A stretch of DNA of 64,000 nucleotides from Yoonia sp. (GTDB taxonomy: Bacteria > Pseudomonadota > Alphaproteobacteria > Rhodobacterales > Rhodobacteraceae), in assembly GCF_018402175.1 (NCBI RefSeq), contig NZ_JAGYJK010000018.1, positions 434,001 through 498,000 on the forward strand. Direction: 5' to 3'. Shown here piece by piece: positions 18,777-27,652 of this stretch (position 1 is the first letter of the stretch; each line of letters begins with the position of its first letter). Under the pieces are notes generated by a model that worked only from the letters and a program-made list of their open reading frames with translations, did not search any database and had not been told where the DNA came from. The position numbers and the translations under genes were made by a program.

Positions 18777-20298
18777 TCAAAGCGGAATATTGTCGTGTTT
18801 TTTCCACGGCATCTGGGTTTTCTTGGATCGCAACGACGCAAAGGCGCGGCAGATCCGCTTGCGCGTGGAATGGGGCATGATCACCTCGTCGATGAACCCC
18901 TTTTCGGCAGCAACGAAGGGATTGGCAAATCGCGCCTCGTATTCGGCGGTGCGTGCCGCGATTTCCTCGGGGGATTTGCCGCGATGGATGATCTCGGTCG
19001 CCCCCTTGGCCCCCATCACGGCGATTTCCGACGTGGGCCAGGCATAGTTGAAATCGGCCTGCAAATGCTTGGACGCCATCACGACATAGGCCCCGCCATA
19101 GGCTTTGCGGGTGATGACAGTGACCTTTGGCACCGTTGCCTCGCCATAGGCATACAGCAGTTTGGCGCCGTGTTTGATAACGCCGCCGTATTCCTGTGAC
19201 GTACCCGGCAGAAAGCCCGGCACATCGACCAGCGTCAGCACGGGGATTTCGAACGCATCGCAAAAGCGCACGAACCGCGCGGCCTTGCGGCTGCTGTCGA
19301 TATCCAGACAGCCCGCCAGCACCATGGGCTGGTTGGCGACAACGCCCACGGTGGACCCTTCCAGACGGATGAACCCTGTCAGGATATTCTTGGCAAATTC
19401 GGCCTGAATCTCGTAAAAATCGCCCTCATCCGCGATTTTCAGGATCAGTTCCTTCATGTCGTAAGGCGTGTTCGGATTGGCGGGGACCAGCGTATCAAGG
19501 CTTTCCTCGATCCGGTTCACATCGTCAAAAACGGGCGCACGGGCGGCTGGTCGCGGTTGTTCAGCGGCAGGAAATCGAACAGGCGGCGGGTTTCGGCCAA
19601 AGCCTCGACATCATTTTCGAACGCACCGTCAGCGACCGATGATTTGCGGGTGTGGGTGCTGGCCCCGCCCAATTCCTCGGCGGTGACGATTTCATTGGTC
19701 ACGGTCTTGGCCACATCGGGGCCGGTCACGAACATATAGCTGGAATCTTTGACCATAAAGATAAAGTCAGTCATCGCGGGGCTGTAAACCGCGCCACCCG
19801 CACAAGGCCCCATGATCAGGCTGATCTGCGGGACGACACCCGATGCGGTGATATTGCGCTGGAACACGTCGCCATAGGCGGCAAGGCTGGCGACACCTTC
19901 CTGAATCCGCGCGCCACCTGAATCGTTGATCCCGATCACGGGCGCGCCATTCTGCATCGCCAGATCCATGATCTTGCAGATTTTCTTGCCGTGGGTTTCG
20001 GACACCGACCCGCCCATGACGGTGAAATCCTGCGAAAACACATAGACCATGCGGCCATTGATCGTGCCCCAGCCGGTGACGACACCATCCCCGCAGGCCG
20101 GTCCTGTTCCATCCCGAAATCGGTGCAGCGATGGGCAACAAACATGTCGAATTCTTCGAATGACCCTTCGTCCAGCAGCAGATCAATCCGTTCGCGCGCC
20201 GTCAGCTTGCCCTTGCTGTGCTGCGCCGCAATCCGTTTTTCGCCGCCGCCAAGGCGTGCATCGGCGCGCCGGTCTTCGAGTTCCTGCAGAATGTCCAT
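18777..20298 (-). CDS. pccB: Propionyl-CoA carboxylase, carboxyltransferase (beta) subunit (two frameshifts as read)
   Basis: PccB moves the carboxyl group from biotin to propionyl-CoA. The start is [20 protein letters not shown] at 20298 with a GAGGGG ribosome site. The frame breaks near 20089-20092: one extra base in this C-run gives [20 protein letters not shown]. It breaks again near 19527-19534, where one extra base gives [14 protein letters not shown]. With both repairs the protein is ~507 residues, the normal size. The carboxyltransferase motifs are intact: [13 protein letters not shown] and [10 protein letters not shown]. Four TGCAAA half-sites lie 74-119 nt upstream of the start codon. 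Two independent indels in one conserved gene suggest either sequencing error or real inactivation. Confidence 0.88.
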
Positions 20299-20369
20299 GC
20301 CAGCCCCTCCCCTTTTGGTTTGGACCTGCATAGCATGTTCGAGGGGCGAATGAAGCAGGATTGAGAAAA

Positions 20370-20417
20370 TTTGCAAAGTAAGGATTTTGCAAAGCATCCA
20401 CAATGCAAACATGCAAA
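20370..20417. promoter_or_regulatory. Probable PccR operator array upstream of pccB
   Basis: Two TTTGCAAA boxes at 20370-20377 and 20386-20393 are followed by TGCAAA at 20404 and TGCAAA at 20412. The TGCAAA cores begin at 20372, 20388, 20404 and 20412, spaced 16, 16 and 8 bp. In Rhodobacter sphaeroides PccR control of pccB depends on a TTTGCAAA-X4-TTTGCAAA motif, so this is the likely PccR site, here with an 8-bp gap between boxes. It lies between pccB and the divergent MFS gene and could serve both. Confidence 0.78.
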
Positions 20418-20504
20418 TGAATCTGACTGATGGTTCATCTATGCACAGGTGCCTCGACAGGCTTGCGCATGGACATCATCGTATACCAGTCCTAATCAAG
20501 ACCA

Positions 20505-21716
20505 ATGACAAAATCACCAAACGCCCGGTTTCTGGACCGAACGACCCCGCCCCATATCATGACGCTGATCCTGATCACCGGCATTTCGGCGCTGAACATG
20601 TCGATCTTTCTGCCGTCACTGGCGGCGATGACGGCCTATTTCGAGACCGAATATGCGGTGATGCAGGTGTCGCTGTCAGGCTATCTGGCGGCAACGGCGG
20701 TGCTGCAGATCTTTGTCGGCCCATTATCCGACAGGTTTGGACGGCGGCCGATCCTGCTCGGATCGCTTCTGATCTTCGTGATTGCCACCCTTGGGGCGCT
20801 GTTTTCCACCACGGTCGAGGCATTCTTGTTCTTTCGGATCCTACAAGCCGCCGTCGCCACCTGCATGGTGCTAGGCCGCGCCATCGTGCGCGACATCGTG
20901 CCGGATGCGCAGGCGGCCTCGATGATCGGCTATGTCACGATGGGCATGGCGCTGGTGCCGATGGTCGGGCCGATGATCGGTGGCGCTCTGGAACAGGCGT
21001 TCGACTGGCACGCGACCTTTGTGTTTCTGGTGCTGGCGGGGATCGGCACGCTGGCGCTGGTTTATTACGATCTGGGTGAGACATTGGCAAAAGGCGGCAT
21101 GGGCTTTCGCGCGCAGGTGCGATCCTACCCCGAATTGTTCCGCTCGCCGCGGTTCTGGGGCTATGTGATGTGCGCGGCTTTCGCCTCGGGGGCGTTCTTT
21201 GCGCTGCTGGGGGGCGCGTCTTTTGTCGGAACAACGATTTTTGGTCTTTCGCCCGTTTGGAATGGCATTGCCCTTGGCGCACCCGCCATAGGCTATGCGA
21301 TGGGCAATTTCCTGTCGGGGCGGTTTTCAGTCAGATTGGGGATCAACAAGATGGCGCTGATCGGCACCGGCATCACGATCGCGGGGCTTGGTACATCGGT
21401 CCTGCTGACGCTGGCGGGGCTGATCCATCCGCTGGTGTTTTTCGGCTTTTGCACCTTCCTTGGACTGGGTAACGGGCTGATCTTACCCAATGTCATGGCC
21501 GGATCAATTTCGGTACGCCCGCATCTGGCTGGCACAGCCAGCGGGCTGGGCGGTGCGATCATGATCGGCGGCGGCGCGGCGCTGTCGCAGGTCGCAGGCA
21601 GCATCCTGACAGTGGAATCGGGCACCCTGCCCTTGCAGCTGATCATGCTGGGCACGTCGATGCTGGCCTTCCTGTCCGTGGTCTTTGTGGTCTGGCGGGA
21701 AAAGCAGACCGCTTGA
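20505..21716 (+). CDS. Bcr/CflA-type MFS exporter
   Basis: A 403-residue major facilitator of the 12-helix drug/proton antiporter type. The motif-A loop GPLSDRFGRRPILL sits after helix 2 (about residue 70), and the GxxxGPxxGG-type motif C (GMALVPMVGPMIGGAL) is near residue 150; both are typical of Bcr/CflA multidrug exporters. The substrate cannot be predicted. It is divergent from pccB and directly upstream of pccR, and so may share the regulator's control region. A role in exporting a toxic acyl compound is conceivable but unproven. Confidence 0.82.
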   Translation: MTKSPNARFLDRTTPPHIMTLILITGISALNMSIFLPSLAAMTAYFETEYAVMQVSLSGYLAATAVLQIFVGPLSDRFGRRPILLGSLLIFVIATLGALFSTTVEAFLFFRILQAAVATCMVLGRAIVRDIVPDAQAASMIGYVTMGMALVPMVGPMIGGALEQAFDWHATFVFLVLAGIGTLALVYYDLGETLAKGGMGFRAQVRSYPELFRSPRFWGYVMCAAFASGAFFALLGGASFVGTTIFGLSPVWNGIALGAPAIGYAMGNFLSGRFSVRLGINKMALIGTGITIAGLGTSVLLTLAGLIHPLVFFGFCTFLGLGNGLILPNVMAGSISVRPHLAGTASGLGGAIMIGGGAALSQVAGSILTVESGTLPLQLIMLGTSMLAFLSVVFVVWREKQTA

Positions 21717-21745
21717 CGCAAGCTTTGCAGCGGCTAATCATGGTC

Positions 21746-21759
21746 CGCAAAGTTGCAAA
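21746..21759. promoter_or_regulatory. Possible PccR autoregulatory site
   Basis: CGCAAA at 21746-21751 and TGCAAA at 21754-21759 start 8 bp apart, directly before the pccR start codon at 21768. A third partial box, TTTGCA, lies at 21724-21729. These resemble the half-sites in front of pccB, so PccR may control its own gene from this 51-nt gap. Confidence 0.55.
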
Positions 21760-21767
21760 GGTGCGCC

Positions 21768-23169
21768 ATGGCGATCCAGAAACTCTATGCCGGGTGCCAA
21801 GCTGCGCGAATTGCGCGGGCGGCTGGCGATGACGCAAAAGGCCTTTGCCGACAAGCTTGGCGTCTCGCTGCCCTATCTCAACCAGATGGAAAACAACAAC
21901 CGCCCCGTGTCGACGGCGGTGGTGCTGGGGCTGGCGCAGGAATTCGGGTTCGACGTCACCGAACTGCAATCGGGCGACGAGGCGCGCCTTGTGGGTGACC
22001 TGCGCGAGGCCTTGGCAGATCCGGTCTTTACCGGCAGCGCCCCCGCGCTGGCCGACCTGCGGTTGGTGGCGGCCAATGCGCCCGCCTTGGCCCGCGCCTT
22101 TCTGGACCTGCACAGGGGCTACCGGCAGACCCATGAACGACTGGCCTCGCTGGACGAGGCTTTGGGCCGCGAAGACGCCCGCTTGCGCCCCAGCCCTTGG
22201 GAAGAAGTGCGCGATTTCTTTCATTATTGCGACAATTACATCGATGCCGTAGATCGCAGCGCCGAACGGATGGCAGGCCAGTGCCAGCCCGGCGAAAGCA
22301 TCGCACAGGCCGCGATCCGGATTTTGGCGGCGGCAGGGATCGGCGTACACTATGCCGCCAGCGATACGTTGCGCGCCTTTGATCCGGCCACGAACCAGCT
22401 CACCCTTGCGACGGCGGCGCATCCGGCGACGCAGACATTCCAGCTGCTGCTACAACTGGCGCTGGTCACACAAGCGCCCTTGCTCGACGCGACGCTCGAC
22501 CTCGCGCGGTTCCAGTCCGACGAGGCGCGCAGCATCGCGAAAGTCGGGCTTGCCAATTATTTTGCCGGGGCAGCACTGATGCCCTACCACGCCTTTCTGC
22601 AGGCGGCGCAGGACAATCGGCACGATCTGGAACTGCTCGCGGCACGGTTCGGCGCATCGCTGGAACAGGTCGCACACAGGCTGTCCACCCTGCAACGCCC
22701 CGGCGCCAAAGGCATCCCGTTCTTTTTCGTGCGCGTCGATCAGGCCGGCACCATCACCAAACGCCATTCCGCGACGACCCTGCAATTCGCGCGGTTCGGG
22801 GGTGCCTGCCCGCTGTGGAACGTGCATCAGGCGTTCGAATTGCCGGGGCAATTCCTGCGGCAACTGGCCGAAACACCCGACGGCGCGCGATATTTCTGCC
22901 TGGCCCGTGATGTCAGCAAATCGGGCGGGTCCTATCACGCGCCCACACGGCGCTATGCCATCGGGCTGGGCTGCGAGGTGCGGCACGCAGAGGCCATCGT
23001 CTATGCCGATCACATGGATATCGCCGCCGCCGACGCCTATGCACCAATCGGCATTTCCTGCCGGATCTGCGAACGGCGCAACTGCCACCAACGCTCGGTG
23101 CCGCCCTTGGAACGGCACCTGCGCGTCGATCCCAACACCCGCGGGCTGTTGCCCTATCAGCTGGACTGA
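21768..23169 (+). CDS. pccR: Short-chain fatty acyl-CoA regulator PccR (frameshifted near the start as read)
   Basis: An XRE-family regulator of the ScfR type, about 466 residues. The helix-turn-helix lies near the N-terminus (AKLRELRGRLAMTQKAFADKL, then GVSLPYLNQMENNNRPVS), with a large C-terminal ligand-sensing domain ending in a cysteine cluster (SCRICERRNCHQRS). The expected start is ATG 21768 (MAIQKLYAG), but one extra G in the run 21792-21794 puts it out of frame with the rest. An in-frame ATG at 21788 would still allow MPGAKLREL without the first residues. In Rhodobacter PccR activates pccB during growth on propionate or acetate. It lies downstream of the MFS gene, in the same direction. 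Confidence 0.86.
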
Positions 23170-23175
23170 CCACAA

Positions 23176-23272
23176 CTTCTTATTTCCCAAAATACTCCGG
23201 GGGCGAGGGGCGGAGCCCCTTTTGCGGCAAAGCCGCAAACGCTCCGCGGGGGATATTTGGGCTCGGAAGATG
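23176..23272. repeat. Composite intergenic repeat with two hairpins
   Basis: The left end (23176-23206, minus-oriented) and the right end (23241-23272, plus-oriented, GGGGATATTT then GGGCTCGGAAGATG) are incomplete copies of the dispersed CCTCCGGCGGGG repeat. Between them are AGGGGC/GCCCCT (23206-23220) and TTTGCGGC/GCCGCAAA (23221-23239) stem-loops. It probably terminates or stabilises the pccR transcript before the CoxG-like gene. Confidence 0.6.
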
Positions 23273-23336
23273 CGAAAGAGGGGGATTGCAAATCAGAGGC
23301 CACCCCCCGAAGATCAGGAAAAAGGGGAGGACCATC

Positions 23337-23786
23337 ATGGAACTATCGGGCAGCCGCGTGATCGCAGCGGATATTGATGCAGTCTGGGCGCATCTGAACA
23401 ACCCTGACACATTGCGCGCCTGCATTCCGGGCTGCGAGGAATTGACCGGATCGCCCGAAGAGGGCTTCGCCGCGACCGTCAAGCAAAAGGTCGGGCCGGT
23501 ATCCGCCACATTCAAGGGCGAGGTGACGCTGGAAAACGTGATCCCCGGCCAGAGCTATACTATTGTCGGCGAAGGCAAAGGCGGGGTCGCGGGTTTCGCC
23601 AAGGGCAGTGCCGATGTCGTACTTGCCACCGTCGAAGGTGGCACCGAACTGACATATAACGCGACGGCGAAGGTCGGTGGCAAGCTCGCGCAACTGGGCA
23701 GCCGGATCATCGGCGGTTTCGCCAAGAAAATGGCCGACCAGTTTTTCGAACGGTTCCAGCAAACTGTCGAAGGCACCGACGCCTAG
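23337..23786 (+). CDS. CoxG-like SRPBCC protein
   Basis: A 149-residue SRPBCC/START-like protein of the carbon monoxide dehydrogenase subunit G family. It begins MELSGSRVIAADIDAVWAHL, with PDTLRACIPGCEELTG and a C-terminal amphipathic helix (KKMADQFFERFQQTV). CoxG-type proteins bind hydrophobic ligands or help mature and anchor CO dehydrogenase-like enzymes. No CO dehydrogenase genes are nearby, so the partner is unknown. A GGGAGGA ribosome site fixes the start at 23337; the open frame runs to 23286. The stop overlaps the nuclease gene tail to tail by 4 nt. Confidence 0.82.
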   Translation: MELSGSRVIAADIDAVWAHLNNPDTLRACIPGCEELTGSPEEGFAATVKQKVGPVSATFKGEVTLENVIPGQSYTIVGEGKGGVAGFAKGSADVVLATVEGGTELTYNATAKVGGKLAQLGSRIIGGFAKKMADQFFERFQQTVEGTDA

Positions 23787-24427
23787 TTGCGCGCCGCACG
23801 CCAGCCTGCAGCCCGGGCCTCGGCCTCGGAACAGAACCAGCGTTCGCCGCGGCCTTCATCGATCACCGTGCGGTCATAATCGCGGTTGCCAGGCCGGTGA
23901 TAGATCCGCCCGCTGGCCGAGATATTGCCCTTGATATTGCAGGCCGGATCAGGGGCGGCAGGGGCCGCATTGCGCGCCGCGCGAAAGGATTCAGGCTCTT
24001 GCATCGTCATGGCCCAGAGCCCGCGTGCCGCCACAGCGGCGGCTTTTTCATCCAGATCATAGATCATGGAATAGCGCCGATAGGCCACGGCCCAGCCTTC
24101 GGCCACGATCACCTGCCCGATATCCACGCCGCCCACATCGCAGGTCGCGACCTGCCGGCCATAGCGGTCGACATCACGCGTGGTGCAGCGCGCATCTTTC
24201 CCGCCAAAACGCGCGCGCACCAGATCAGCCGCCCAGCGCCCGCAGTCGATGGTCTGCCCGCCCAGCACGCAAGGCTGCCCGATTTCCGGCGCATCCAGCC
24301 CGAAAAGCCGCACCCGCAGCCCGCCGACATCCACCGTATCCGCATCGATCACCCGCAGCGTCCCGCTGGGGTTGGCATGGGCGGCACCTGCAAACACAAG
24401 GCCAAGAACGATCAATATTTTCACCAT
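23783..24427 (-). CDS. Exported thermonuclease-like protein with C-terminal sunset-type domain
   Basis: A 214-residue secreted protein with a signal peptide ending AHA (residue 18). The staphylococcal nuclease-like domain shows VIDADTVDVGGLRVRLFGLD, with DAPEIGQPC, DVDRYGRQVA and EGWAVAYRRY matching the SNase family active-site blocks; the usual catalytic Asp, Arg and Glu appear in place. The last ~45 residues (CNIKGNISASGRIYHRPGN, then GERWFCSEAEARAAGWR) form a small cysteine-containing module found at the end of several bacterial exported nucleases. It probably degrades nucleic acid in the periplasm or outside. The upstream region has spaced TTAA repeats. Confidence 0.83.
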   Translation of the reverse strand: MVKILIVLGLVFAGAAHANPSGTLRVIDADTVDVGGLRVRLFGLDAPEIGQPCVLGGQTIDCGRWAADLVRARFGGKDARCTTRDVDRYGRQVATCDVGGVDIGQVIVAEGWAVAYRRYSMIYDLDEKAAAVAARGLWAMTMQEPESFRAARNAAPAAPDPACNIKGNISASGRIYHRPGNRDYDRTVIDEGRGERWFCSEAEARAAGWRAARN

Positions 24428-24472
24428 ACCCCCGACCTAGCGGCGGGCGGGGGCGGGGATCAATGGATTTTG

Positions 24473-24497
24473 TTAACGAAGGTTAAGATTTCGTTAA
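24473..24497. promoter_or_regulatory. TTAA-repeat site, possible CtrA box
   Basis: TTAA occurs at 24473, 24483 and 24494, spaced N6 and N7. TTAA-N7-TTAA is the consensus bound by the alphaproteobacterial cell-cycle/motility regulator CtrA. The site lies 46-70 nt upstream of the nuclease start codon. Short AT-rich motifs also arise by chance, so this is tentative. Confidence 0.4.
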
Positions 24498-24499
24498 AT

Positions 24500-26158
24500 T
24501 CACCTTTGGCTTTGCTGCCAGTCGGGGTGCATCCATGGCTGGTCATTGGCAGGCGGCAGCGGTTGGCGGCGCAGGATATGATCGGCGGCCTTTTCGCCCA
24601 CCATGATCGATGGCGCATTCAGATTGCCATTGGTGATGCGCGGAAAGATCGAACTATCCGCGACGCGCAACCCCTCTACCCCGATCACACGGGTTTCGGG
24701 GTCAACCACGGCCATCGGGTCATCCAGGGCCCCCATCTTGCAGGTCCCGCAAGGGTGATAGGCGCTTTCGGCATGGTCGCGGATGAAAGCGTCAAGATCC
24801 GCATCGCTCTGTGCTGCGTCGCCCGGCTGGATTTCATGGCCGCGGTAGTCGTCAAAGGCGGGCTGGGCGAAAATCTCGCGCGTCAGCCGGATGCAAGCCC
24901 TGAAATCAACCCAATCCTGCGGGTCGGACATATAGTTGAACTGGATGCGCGGATTGGCTTCGGGGTCGGCCGACCGCAGCGTGACCTGTCCGCGTGATGC
25001 CGACCGCATCGGCCCGACATGGGCCTGAAACCCGTGCCCTTCGGGGGCGGTCTTGCCATCATAGCTGACAGCGATGGGCAGAAAATGGAACTGGATATCA
25101 GGGTAATCCACACCGGCGCGCGACCGGATAAAGCCCGCGCTTTCAAACTGGTTGGAGGCGCCAAGGCCGGTTTTCCAGAGCAGCCATTCCGCCCCGATCC
25201 GCGCCTTGCCGCGCAGGTTCCAATAGGCAAACAGCGTGACAGGCTTGGTTGCGGCCTGCTGGATATACAGCTCCAGATGGTCCTGCAGGTTCTGGCCCAC
25301 GCCGGGACGGTCGGCGACGACAGGAATACCATGGTCGGCCAGATGTGCGGCAGGGCCGATGCCTGACAGCATCAGCAGCTTGGGCGAATTGAGCGCCGAG
25401 GCGGCGATAATCACCTCGACATTGGCGCGGATCACCTCGACCTTCTTGCCGCGCGAGACTTCGACACCCACGGCGCGCCCGTCTTCGATGATCACCCGTC
25501 GCGCCAAGGCGCGGGTCAGTGTGCAATTGGGCCGCGTCAGCGCAGGCCGCAGATAGGCGCTAGCGGCGGACCAGCGGTGGCCTTTGTAGATCGTGGCGTC
25601 GAAAGGGCCAAAACCTTCTTGCTGTTCACCATTGTAGTCACCGGTGAGCTGATAGCCCGCCTGCCCGCCTGCCGCGACAAAGGCGCGGGTCAGCGGGTTC
25701 TTGCGCGGGCCACGGGTGATATGCAGCGGGCCATCCGTGCCACGCCAAGCCGGATCACCGCCATGGCCGCCGTCATGCCAATGTTCCATCCGTTTGAAAT
25801 AGGGCAGCACATCGGCATAGCCCCAGCCCTGCGCCCCTGTGTCGGCCCAATGATCGAAATCGCGCGCATGGCCGCGCACATAGATCATCCCGTTGATCGA
25901 GGACGACCCGCCGATCACCTTGCCCCGCGGCGTGACCAGCTGGCGGTTGCCCAGATGCGGTTCGGGGTCGGATTTCAGCCCCCAATCATACATTTTCATA
26001 TTCATCGGATAGGACAAAGCCGCTGGCATCTGGATGAAAGGCCCACGATCCGACCCGCCATGTTCGATGACCAGCACGTTTTTGCCCGCCTCGGCCAGAC
26101 GGTAAGCGATGGCGCAACCGGCGGAACCCGCACCGACGATGACATAATCGGCCTGCAT
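24500..26158 (-). CDS. betA: Choline dehydrogenase (GMC oxidoreductase)
   Basis: A 552-residue FAD-dependent glucose-methanol-choline oxidoreductase that oxidises choline to betaine aldehyde. The FAD-binding start is [20 protein letters not shown], with [15 protein letters not shown] near residue 87, and the C-terminal catalytic part includes [14 protein letters not shown] and the [18 protein letters not shown] signature. The start at 26158 ([11 protein letters not shown]) shares its A with the betB TGA stop, a coupled junction. It is the last gene of the betI-betC-betB-betA operon and probably acts at the inner membrane. Confidence 0.93.
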   Translation of the reverse strand: MQADYVIVGAGSAGCAIAYRLAEAGKNVLVIEHGGSDRGPFIQMPAALSYPMNMKMYDWGLKSDPEPHLGNRQLVTPRGKVIGGSSSINGMIYVRGHARDFDHWADTGAQGWGYADVLPYFKRMEHWHDGGHGGDPAWRGTDGPLHITRGPRKNPLTRAFVAAGGQAGYQLTGDYNGEQQEGFGPFDATIYKGHRWSAASAYLRPALTRPNCTLTRALARRVIIEDGRAVGVEVSRGKKVEVIRANVEVIIAASALNSPKLLMLSGIGPAAHLADHGIPVVADRPGVGQNLQDHLELYIQQAATKPVTLFAYWNLRGKARIGAEWLLWKTGLGASNQFESAGFIRSRAGVDYPDIQFHFLPIAVSYDGKTAPEGHGFQAHVGPMRSASRGQVTLRSADPEANPRIQFNYMSDPQDWVDFRACIRLTREIFAQPAFDDYRGHEIQPGDAAQSDADLDAFIRDHAESAYHPCGTCKMGALDDPMAVVDPETRVIGVEGLRVADSSIFPRITNGNLNAPSIMVGEKAADHILRRQPLPPANDQPWMHPDWQQSQR

Positions 26159-27609
26159 CAGAACGGTGCCTCGCATTTATCCATGCGGACATAGACGCTT
26201 TTGATCTGGCTATAATGTTCAATCGCCGCCTTGGAGTTTTCACGCCCCACGCCAGACAGTTTCATGCCGCCGAATGGCGCCTCTACGGGCGCGTCATTAT
26301 AGGTGTTGATATAGCAGGTGCCTGCCTGAAACCCCGCCGCCATGCGATGCGCGCGGGTCAGATCGGCGGTGAACACACCAGCGGCCAGACCGTAGGGCGT
26401 GTCATTGGCGCGGCGCAACGCCTCTTCTTCGGTGTCGAAATCCAGCACCGACATGACAGGGCCAAAGATTTCCTCGCGCGCGATGGTCATGTCGTCGGTG
26501 ACATCGGCAAAGACCGTGGGCGTCAGGAAAAAGCCCGCCATATCGGGGCGGGTGCCGCCCGTGACCAGCCTTGCGCCTTCGGCGCGGCCTTTGGCGATGA
26601 AGCCTTCGACGATATCGCGCTGGCGTTCGCTGACCATGGGTCCGTAATTCGTGACGGGGTCTTGGGGGTCACCCATCACCACGCCTTGCAGACGTTCGCT
26701 CAGGCGGGCCAGAAACGCCGCCTTGATCCCCTTTTGCACGAAAACCCGCGTGCCGTTGGAACAGACCTGCCCCGAGGAATAAAAATTGCCCAGAATCGCA
26801 CCGGACACGGCGGCATCCAGATCGGCATCGTCGAAGATGACCAGCGGGGACTTGCCGCCCAGTTCCATCGTGACATGGCGCATGCCTTCGGCGGCGGCGG
26901 CATAGACCTTGCGCCCTGTCGCAACCGAGCCGGTCAGCGACACCTTGTCCACGCGTGGATCGGTGATCAGCGACGCACCGACAGCGCCATAGCCTTGGAT
27001 CACGTTATAGACACCCTCCGGAACACCCGCCTCGATCAGGATTTCCGCGACTTTCAGCGCGCAAAGCGGGGTGGTTTCAGACGGTTTGAACACCAAAGCA
27101 TTGCCGCAGGCCAGCGCCGGCGCGCCTTTCCAGCAGGCGATCTGGGTGGGGTAGTTCCATGCACCGATGCCGACGCAAACGCCCAAGGGTTCGCGCCGAG
27201 TATAGACGAAATTGTCGCCAAGCGGGATATATTCGCCGGTGATGCTGCCCGCCAGCCCGCCGAAATATTCAAACGCATCGGCCCCCGATGTGGCATCGGC
27301 AACGCTGGTTTCGCTGTACGGTTTGCCGGTGTCATAGGTTTCCAGCACCGACAGGTCGTGATTGCGTTCGCGCATGATATCGGCGGCACGGCGCAGCACG
27401 CGGCCACGTTCTGTCCCGGTCCAACTGGCCCATTGCTGTTGCGCAAGCCGCGCGGCATCCAGCGCCTGATCCACGATGGCAGGGGTTGCGGCATGCAGCG
27501 TTGCGATGACCTGACCGGTATAGGGATAGACCACCTCGATCAGGTCACCGGCGGTGTCTTCGACGTATTTGCCATTGATGAAATGGCTGGCTGTGGGTTG
27601 GGTATTCAT
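26158..27609 (-). CDS. betB: Betaine aldehyde dehydrogenase
   Basis: A 483-residue NAD(P)-dependent aldehyde dehydrogenase that turns betaine aldehyde into glycine betaine, the osmoprotectant. The glutamate motif [17 protein letters not shown] and the catalytic cysteine region [17 protein letters not shown] are intact. The frame is open upstream to 27840, but [15 protein letters not shown] at 27609 is the family-like start. Its ribosome site GGAGG is supplied by a dispersed intergenic repeat in the gap after betC. It is translationally coupled to betA. Confidence 0.93.
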   Translation of the reverse strand: MNTQPTASHFINGKYVEDTAGDLIEVVYPYTGQVIATLHAATPAIVDQALDAARLAQQQWASWTGTERGRVLRRAADIMRERNHDLSVLETYDTGKPYSETSVADATSGADAFEYFGGLAGSITGEYIPLGDNFVYTRREPLGVCVGIGAWNYPTQIACWKGAPALACGNALVFKPSETTPLCALKVAEILIEAGVPEGVYNVIQGYGAVGASLITDPRVDKVSLTGSVATGRKVYAAAAEGMRHVTMELGGKSPLVIFDDADLDAAVSGAILGNFYSSGQVCSNGTRVFVQKGIKAAFLARLSERLQGVVMGDPQDPVTNYGPMVSERQRDIVEGFIAKGRAEGARLVTGGTRPDMAGFFLTPTVFADVTDDMTIAREEIFGPVMSVLDFDTEEEALRRANDTPYGLAAGVFTADLTRAHRMAAGFQAGTCYINTYNDAPVEAPFGGMKLSGVGRENSKAAIEHYSQIKSVYVRMDKCEAPF

Positions 27610-27610
27610 G

Positions 27611-27651
27611 ACTTTTATGCCTCCGGCGGGGATATTTATACTCTGAAGATG
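27611..27651 (+). repeat. Dispersed intergenic repeat (copy in bet operon)
   Basis: CTTTTATGCCTCCGGCGGGG followed by ATATTTATACTCTGAAGATG lies in the 43-nt gap between betC and betB. On the minus strand, the sense strand here, its GCCGGAGG segment ends 12 nt before the betB ATG and appears to be the ribosome binding site. Confidence 0.75.
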
Positions 27652-27652
27652 A

